DNA of 11,157 nt from Bacteroidota bacterium (GTDB lineage: Bacteria > Bacteroidota > Bacteroidia > Chitinophagales > Saprospiraceae), in assembly GCA_024277695.1 (NCBI GenBank), contig JAJRUR010000170.1, forward strand, positions 1 to 11,157, in the 5' to 3' direction. The notes below the pieces were generated by a model, which did no database searches, was not told where the DNA came from, and worked only from the letters and a program-made list of their open reading frames with translations. Positions within the stretch are counted from its first letter, which is position 1. The number at the start of each line of letters is the position of its first letter. The translations under genes were made by a program, and so were the position numbers. This document shows positions 7,217 to 11,157 of this stretch, one piece after another.

Positions 7217-8502
7217 GGTGTTAGGTTTATATGATCAATAGTACTCTCCAGCGTAAAGTTAATAAAACGTGAGTGTATCTTGCTCCCTTTTTTTAAATTT
7301 TCTCCATTGGTGATAAGTTCTCCGGTGTCAGCATTCATCGTCATACTGTAACCTCGCCTAAGAATCTGATCCGGATGCACTAAGCCTAGTACACGTTCGA
7401 GATTTTGCAAGATAGTCTTCTGTGTATTTAAGTTGAGATCAGCCTGCTGTGCTATAGCACGATTCCATTGATCCAATTGTGTTACAGACTGATGGAGAAC
7501 TCTCATCAAAAGATGACCGGCTTTGGCCAAAGACGCACGCTCCGAATGGACATAGTCTTGGACCAAATACTGCAGTCGATAAGAAATTTGGTCGATGGCA
7601 TCTTCAAAAGAACGATTGCGCTGCAAGATAAACTCAGCTACAGCAGTAGGTGTCTTGAAATGTTGCCAAGCAACCACATCAGCAGCACAAATATCGATTT
7701 CGTGACCGATTCCTGTCAATATCGGCAAACCGAATCCGGCGATCCTACGAGCAATATCCAAATCGTCAAAGGCAGCCAGATCCAACCGCGAGCCACCTCC
7801 CCGGATGATGACTACACAATCAAAATCATCAGCTTGCTGTTCGATTTGACGGAGTGCGTGCAGTAGCCGAGGCTTAACTTGAGTACCCTGTACCGAAATA
7901 GGATAAAGTAGGAGTTCCGCATAATAATCAAATGGATTATGAATCATCGATTTTAAAAAATCTTGATACCCTGCTGCCGACTCAGAGCTCAAAACAGCAA
8001 TACGCTGCACTACGGAGTTCAGAGGATTCTTGGCATTGAGACCAATCAGTTTTTCGGTTTTAATCTGCGCTATGACCTGCTGGCGCTCTATCTCCAATTT
8101 GCCAATAGTAAACTCCGGATCCACATCATGAATATTTAGACTGTATCCATATCGTTCATGAAAAGTTACGCTTACCAATAGTTTGACCGCCTGCCCTGCA
8201 CGTAGGATATCATCGATCAAACTCCCATGCCGTGTTTTTAGCATCTGATGTGCCCTATACCAGATATTTGCACGCGCAAAAGCTTTAAGTTGGTCAGTTG
8301 TGTCGTCCTTTTCTACCAGATCGACATAGACATGGTTTCTCGAGAATTTTATCTGCGATATTTCTGCTTCTATCCAAAGAGGTATCTCAAAATTCAGAGT
8401 AAGCACTTCCTTGATATAGCGATTGAGTTCAAAGAGGCTATAAATCCTTTTATCCATAAGAAGGGCAAGATAAGGATTCTTTTTATTTAGGGGATTATTC
8501 AT
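7213..8502 (-). CDS. xseA: Exodeoxyribonuclease VII large subunit
   Basis: Catalytic subunit of exonuclease VII, 429 residues, near the usual 400-460. An N-terminal OB-fold for single-stranded DNA runs from about 20 to 120 (YSLFELNRYIKEVL at the start). The nuclease domain follows, with the conserved VVIIRGGGS block (R234, G235-S238, D241) and GIGHEID (G264-D270, with H267 and D270), then KTPTAVAE (283-290). These correspond to the known essential Arg, His and Asp positions of E. coli XseA. A helical region at about 295-370 would carry XseB, and the C-terminal RRGYS motif (382-386) is intact. Homologues usually begin close to the YSLFELN stretch, so the ATG at 8457 (MDKRIYSLFELN) is a real alternative to 8502. 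No clear promoter or ribosome binding site decides between them. Confidence 0.95.
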   Translation of the reverse strand: MNNPLNKKNPYLALLMDKRIYSLFELNRYIKEVLTLNFEIPLWIEAEISQIKFSRNHVYVDLVEKDDTTDQLKAFARANIWYRAHQMLKTRHGSLIDDILRAGQAVKLLVSVTFHERYGYSLNIHDVDPEFTIGKLEIERQQVIAQIKTEKLIGLNAKNPLNSVVQRIAVLSSESAAGYQDFLKSMIHNPFDYYAELLLYPISVQGTQVKPRLLHALRQIEQQADDFDCVVIIRGGGSRLDLAAFDDLDIARRIAGFGLPILTGIGHEIDICAADVVAWQHFKTPTAVAEFILQRNRSFEDAIDQISYRLQYLVQDYVHSERASLAKAGHLLMRVLHQSVTQLDQWNRAIAQQADLNLNTQKTILQNLERVLGLVHPDQILRRGYSMTMNADTGELITNGENLKKGSKIHSRFINFTLESTIDHINLTP

Positions 8503-8643
8503 ATCTTTGAGTTAGGTTCCTAAAAAAAAGGAATAGATCATTACTCGTCATATTCTATGGTAGATACACAAGTTTTTTTGCCCTTCACTAAGAAGCTATT
8601 GATAGAATTAACTCGATATTCGCTCATCTCATCCAAAGTATTC

Positions 8644-8673
8644 TTGTTACTTTGCAATATATTATTACTTTTG
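8644..8673 (+). promoter_or_regulatory. Bacteroidota-type promoter, near-leaderless start
   Basis: TTG at 8644-8646 and TACTTTTG at 8666-8673 match the Bacteroidota promoter consensus (TTG, then TAnnTTTG) with 19 bases between them, which is the usual spacing. Transcription would begin about 4-7 nt after 8673, at or next to the ATG at 8679. The mRNA would therefore have almost no 5' leader. This also decides the start of the gene, because an upstream in-frame TTG at 8652 would lie inside the promoter. Confidence 0.7.
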
Positions 8674-8678
8674 CTTAT

Positions 8679-9293
8679 ATGTTAGGAGAGCTCATAAGAG
8701 AATTATTGAAGATGCCACCAAGCACCAGGGTGATCCAGCGGGATATCCGGCTGATGTTGGACTTTCTAAAAACAGAGCCAACAGAACTCATACCTTGGGG
8801 TAGCGAAGAGACAGAATTGCTTTCGATCAAAGACATTAAGATCAAAACAAAGCGTTCCAAAATATCCGGTGCCGGTATCATCAAAACCATATTTCAAGAA
8901 CCTCTACTCAAATATGCATATAAGCACTATCGCAAAGGCAAAGGATATCTGCTGGCTACTGTGATGAGCGATAACCGAATATACTACTACTTGCGGCTAC
9001 GAGCTGAGGTCCAAGTGTATCTCAACGGAGAGTTTTTTGGACGGATAGACCAACAGAGTCGCTTTTATTTGAGGAATGGCCGTCAGGCTGTTTGTGAGAT
9101 TGAGCGATCTTCAGGCGAATATAATATGGTCAAAATCGGAGTGACCAATGTGGCTCAAATAATCAACCCAAAGGTAGAACAAAGCAAAAACCCTAGGATG
9201 GCAGTACTTATGGTGGACTTAAGTCCGAGAGATTTGAATGTATTTTTGGGGCTCATACTCTACGAGTGGCTAAATAAAATTAAGAAAATATAA
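8679..9293 (+). CDS. Uncharacterised protein of about 204 residues
   Basis: I do not recognise this protein. The ATG at 8679 gives 204 residues with no signal peptide. It begins with a helical, charged N-terminal part (MLGELIRELLKMPPS, then about 20-35). A middle part (about 90-150) is predicted by eye to be beta-rich, alternating aromatic and basic residues: YYYLRLRAEVQVYLNGEFFGRID. It ends in a mildly hydrophobic segment (RDLNVFLGLILYEWL) and a lysine-rich tail. The 'VYLNGEFFGRI' pattern recalls the short repeating strands of tubby/LURP-one/scramblase-like barrels, but this is only an impression and no motif proves it. Its single visible cysteine is in the AVCEIERS stretch. It has its own strong promoter and is followed after 48 bp by another gene of the same strand, which has its own -7 element. 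Confidence 0.75.
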   Translation: MLGELIRELLKMPPSTRVIQRDIRLMLDFLKTEPTELIPWGSEETELLSIKDIKIKTKRSKISGAGIIKTIFQEPLLKYAYKHYRKGKGYLLATVMSDNRIYYYLRLRAEVQVYLNGEFFGRIDQQSRFYLRNGRQAVCEIERSSGEYNMVKIGVTNVAQIINPKVEQSKNPRMAVLMVDLSPRDLNVFLGLILYEWLNKIKKI

Positions 9294-9311
9294 CAGAAAA
9301 TAGAAATCATG

Positions 9312-9319
9312 TACATTTG
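9312..9319 (+). promoter_or_regulatory. -7 promoter element before the NUDIX-like gene
   Basis: TACATTTG fits the Bacteroidota -7 consensus TAnnTTTG exactly and lies 22 nt before the ATG at 9342, giving a leader of roughly 16 nt. No TTG occurs at the expected -33 distance (about 9288-9292), so this is a half-match. It would drive the NUDIX-like gene and purC together. Confidence 0.45.
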
Positions 9320-9341
9320 TACGTTTATAAACCATTAGACT

Positions 9342-9773
9342 ATGCGCGTTTTAGATTCAGCAAGATTAATCATATATCGATGTCATGAAAAAGGTTTGGA
9401 AGTCTTTATGATTCGGACGGACGAAGAGATCAATGCAGGGCAAGTATGGAAATTGCCGGAAGGCGTTTTAAAAGCGATAGTATCCAAAGACGGAAGTACC
9501 TATATAGAACTCGATCCGGTACTCGTAGATGATACATTGATCAAAACCATAGCCATAGAAGCAGATTGGCATGAGATACCATCGATCAGGGCACTGGTAA
9601 AACATGATATCCACCGCGTCAAAGATAAAATCAAGAAGAAACTGCCCGGACTGGACCAAGGAGGCTTTTTTGCAATCAAAGAAGTTATTAAGATGGTACT
9701 ACCGGAAGAATATCAAGCACTTCACGAACTCAAGGAAGTACTCAAGGAACGTAATTTGTCTATCAATATCTGA
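9342..9773 (+). CDS. Small protein resembling a NUDIX fold without a Nudix box
   Basis: A 143-residue cytoplasmic protein of unknown function. Its start, ARLIIYRCHEKGLEVFMIR followed by WKLPEG (7-41), looks like the first strands of a NUDIX hydrolase, where the pattern 'YR...G.EVFL...W.LPKG' precedes the catalytic Nudix box. The box itself (GX5EX7REUXEEXGU) is absent. The following region reads IKTIAIEADWHEIPS, which lacks the required REXXEE glutamates. A basic helix (HRVKDKIKKKLPG) and a C-terminal helix rich in Glu and Lys follow. If the fold is right, it has probably lost pyrophosphohydrolase activity and may bind a nucleotide or act structurally. It ends 8 nt before purC and is very likely cotranscribed with it. 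The NUDIX assignment is by eye and could be wrong. Confidence 0.6.
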   Translation: MRVLDSARLIIYRCHEKGLEVFMIRTDEEINAGQVWKLPEGVLKAIVSKDGSTYIELDPVLVDDTLIKTIAIEADWHEIPSIRALVKHDIHRVKDKIKKKLPGLDQGGFFAIKEVIKMVLPEEYQALHELKEVLKERNLSINI

Positions 9774-9781
9774 CAAAAATC

Positions 9782-10726
9782 GTGGAAGGACTCTCCTACT
9801 CATGTTTTCACTTTCCAAACCAGCAACGTCGCTATCAAGGCAAGGTACGTGATGTTTATGACTTAGGAGATCACTTGGTCATGGTTGTCAGTGACCGAAT
9901 CTCTGCATTTGATCATATTTTGCCCAGGGCGATTCCCTATAAAGGACAAGTGCTCAATGGGATAGCAACTCAGTTCCTACGTGATACTGCTCAGATAGTA
10001 CCGAACTGGCTCATGAGTAGTCCACATCCCAATGTCAGTATCGGACGTAAGTGCGATCCCATCCCCATAGAAATGGTCGTGCGGGGCTACTTGGTTGGTC
10101 ACGCTTGGCGCACATACAATTCCGGACTTCGCAGTCTCTGTGGAGTGCCCCTACCGGAAGGCTTGGTACAAAATCAAGCTTTTGCTCATCCTATCATCAC
10201 ACCTGCCACTAAAGCCACCGAAGGGCACGATATCGACATCAGCCGCCAAGACATCATCGGTCAAGGTATCGTTTCTGAATCCATCTATACAAAAATGGAA
10301 GAATACAGCCTAAAACTATTTAATTTCGGAACTCAATACGCTGCCGAAAAAGGATTACTTCTGGTGGATACCAAATATGAATTTGGAATTTTTGACGGTC
10401 AAGTCTATCTAATCGACGAAATACACACGCCGGATAGCTCCAGATATTTTATAGCCGATGGCTATGAGCAAAGACTCGATCAAGGAGATCGACAAAAACA
10501 ACTGTCTAAAGAATTCGTAAGAGAATGGTTGATGGACAATGGATTTATGGGCAGAGAAAACGACACCATGCCCGTCATGTCGGATGACATGGTGCAGATG
10601 ACCAGCCTCAGGTATATCGAACTGTATGAACGCCTCCTGGGCAAAACTTTCGTCAAAACCGAATACCAGAATATCCTACCAAATATCTACCATGCTACCA
10701 AGAGAGCACTCCTAGACAAAAATTAA
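9782..10726 (+). CDS. purC: Phosphoribosylaminoimidazole-succinocarboxamide synthase (SAICAR synthetase)
   Basis: Purine biosynthesis enzyme that joins CAIR and aspartate with ATP to form SAICAR. The product is 314 residues, the longer form common in Bacteroidota and fungi compared with about 237 in E. coli. Conserved blocks appear in order: GKVRDVYDLGD (20-30, ATP-binding loop), VVSDRISAFD (35-44), VVRGYLVGHAWR, TPATKATEGHD, LLVDTKYEFG and IDEIHTPDSSRYF. All are intact. The start is GTG at 9782. It places the MEGLSYSCFHFPNQ leader just before the conserved YQGKVRDVY, as in homologues, and no upstream ATG in this frame is available. The spacing to the preceding gene is 8 nt, so the two form a transcription unit. 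No purine riboswitch or PurR-like operator was seen upstream. Confidence 0.96.
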   Translation: MEGLSYSCFHFPNQQRRYQGKVRDVYDLGDHLVMVVSDRISAFDHILPRAIPYKGQVLNGIATQFLRDTAQIVPNWLMSSPHPNVSIGRKCDPIPIEMVVRGYLVGHAWRTYNSGLRSLCGVPLPEGLVQNQAFAHPIITPATKATEGHDIDISRQDIIGQGIVSESIYTKMEEYSLKLFNFGTQYAAEKGLLLVDTKYEFGIFDGQVYLIDEIHTPDSSRYFIADGYEQRLDQGDRQKQLSKEFVREWLMDNGFMGRENDTMPVMSDDMVQMTSLRYIELYERLLGKTFVKTEYQNILPNIYHATKRALLDKN

Positions 10727-10749
10727 AAAAATAGGAGTTAATTTTTTTA
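10724..10749. terminator. A/T-only hairpin at the end of purC
   Basis: TAAAAAAAT (10724-10732, beginning in the purC stop codon) pairs with ATTTTTTTA (10741-10749) around the loop AGGAGTTA. The stem has no G-C pair, so it is a weak terminator at best, but a long T-run directly after a stop codon is a plausible transcription stop. It could act in either direction. Confidence 0.35.
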
Positions 10750-10795
10750 CATATACGAGATTTTAGTATATTAGTCCTCTATTTAAAGTAGATCC

Positions 10796-10884
10796 GGAGG
10801 GCAACAGAATGTAAGGAGAAGGCTATCCCCGAAACCGATTTATAGATTTTCCGTGAACATTCTGGATTTGCCCTCCTTTATTTT
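10796..10884 (+). ncRNA. Long rod-like hairpin, candidate structured RNA or attenuator
   Basis: Four nested helices line up on one axis. GGAGGGCAA (10796-10804) pairs with TTGCCCTCC (10868-10876). CAGAATGT (10805-10812) pairs with ACATTCTG (10857-10864). GGAGAA (10815-10820) pairs with TTTTCC (10847-10852, one G-U). CTAT (10823-10826) pairs with ATAG (10842-10845). This gives 27 pairs, with a 3-base bulge at 10865-10867 and a 15-base end loop. The outer stem is followed by TTTATTTT (10877-10884), as in an intrinsic terminator. The conserved GGAA-loop region of SRP RNA is missing and the length is too short for 6S RNA; I match it to no known family. A possible -7 element, TATATTAG (10767-10774), lies 22 nt upstream. 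It sits 54 nt before the ion-channel gene, so a leader that terminates early is one possibility, and an independent small RNA another. Confidence 0.5.
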
Positions 10885-10938
10885 CCAATCTATGAACTAT
10901 TTTGAGTAGTTTTCAGCCTTCAAAGGCAAAAAACAATT

Positions 10939-11157
10939 ATGTCGGGTAACATCAAGCACCGTATTCATGAGATAATCTTTGAGGCAGATACTCCACTGGG
11001 CAAGTTATTTGATGTTGTCCTATTGATAGCTATACTTGCAAGTGTAGTGATCGTATCCTTGGATAGTATGGAAAACTATCACGATAAGCATCTAAAACTC
11101 TTATTCACCCTCGAATGGATACTCACCATTTTCTTTACGATCGAATACATCTTGAGG
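10939..11157 (+). CDS. Voltage-gated ion channel-like protein (N-terminal part, runs off the window)
   Basis: The first 73 residues of a membrane protein cut by the right edge. It starts MSGNIKHRIHEIIFEADTP, a short cytoplasmic N terminus with the amphipathic R-HEIIFE-DTP-GK pattern seen in bacterial ion transporter (Kch/KvAP-like) proteins. The first membrane helix follows (about 22-41: GKLFDVVLLIAILASVVIVS), then an acidic loop (DSMENYHDKH). The second helix (LLFTLEWILTIFFTIEYILR) carries the acidic residues E60 and E69, typical of S2 in voltage-sensor domains. The S4 arginines, pore helix and selectivity filter lie outside the window, so potassium selectivity is inferred from family habit only. 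The ATG at 10939 is the only start in front of the conserved N terminus; no Shine-Dalgarno is evident. Confidence 0.8.
   Translation, partial: MSGNIKHRIHEIIFEADTPLGKLFDVVLLIAILASVVIVSLDSMENYHDKHLKLLFTLEWILTIFFTIEYILR

Noticed and set aside
7468..7866. Plus-strand 132-codon open frame inside xseA
   Set aside because: Opposite strand of the conserved nuclease domain of xseA; composition is not protein-like.
8652..8678. TTG start giving nine extra residues to the unknown protein
   Set aside because: These bases hold the TACTTTTG promoter element, and an ATG at 8679 follows directly.
9307..9323. GTAC-ATTT-GTAC dyad upstream of the NUDIX-like gene
   Set aside because: Only four base pairs, easily due to chance, and it overlaps the -7 promoter element.
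9604..9852. Plus-strand 82-codon frame bridging the NUDIX-like gene and purC
   Set aside because: It is out of frame with two better-supported genes and has no family resemblance.
10796..10876. Integron attC site or small transposable element (MITE) reading of the long inverted repeat
   Set aside because: The ends do not match RYYYAAC/GTTRRRY, no integrase or cassette array is present, and no target-site duplication flanks the repeat.
10796..10876. SRP RNA (4.5S) or 6S RNA
   Set aside because: The conserved GGAA-tetraloop region of SRP RNA is absent on both strands, and the length is well short of 6S RNA with no large central bubble.

Overview
The window looks like a piece of a Bacteroidota chromosome. 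The reasons are: Bacteroidota-type promoter elements (TAnnTTTG at -7, TTG at -33) directly in front of genes; few recognisable Shine-Dalgarno sites; an AT-rich base composition; a DUF6660-type small protein next to a CusA/CzcA pump; a FEKKY-domain secreted protein; and the long (about 310 aa) form of PurC. A member of the Saprospiria is plausible, but that is a guess from gene style, not a demonstrated placement. No phage, insertion sequence, CRISPR array, tRNA or rRNA was seen.

Layout. (1) 49-447, minus strand: a small secreted FEKKY-domain protein with a terminator-like hairpin behind it (1-31). (2) 575-5387, plus strand: a heavy-metal efflux cluster. It holds a His/Cys-rich exported DUF6660-like protein, a full-length CusA/CzcA-type RND pump, and a lipoprotein membrane-fusion subunit. 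There is no outer-membrane channel gene in the cluster. A perfect 9-bp inverted repeat lies between the small protein and the pump. (3) 5535-7049, plus strand: malate:quinone oxidoreductase. Its 3' end overlaps the convergent exonuclease VII operon (xseA-xseB, 7031-8502, minus strand) by 19 nt. (4) 8679-10726, plus strand: an unrecognised conserved-looking protein with a textbook Bacteroidota promoter that would give a nearly leaderless mRNA; a small protein resembling a NUDIX domain that lacks the Nudix box; and purC, 8 nt after it. (5) 10796-10884: a long rod-like hairpin with a T-rich tail, between purC and a voltage-gated-ion-channel-like gene (from 10939) that runs off the right edge.

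How the genes work together. The pump (inner-membrane antiporter) and the adaptor would form two parts of a tripartite exporter. The His/Cys-rich protein is a plausible periplasmic metal binder or sensor for it. Substitutions at the positions of the CusA methionine triad (Q577, E628, E678) point to divalent cations rather than Cu(I)/Ag(I). Mqo (membrane-linked malate oxidation), XseAB (DNA repair), PurC (purine synthesis) and the channel are housekeeping genes with no evident functional tie to the pump. No clearly new multi-gene system is evident. The most unusual items are the hairpin RNA candidate at 10796-10884, the palindrome at 938-958, and the two uncharacterised genes upstream of purC.
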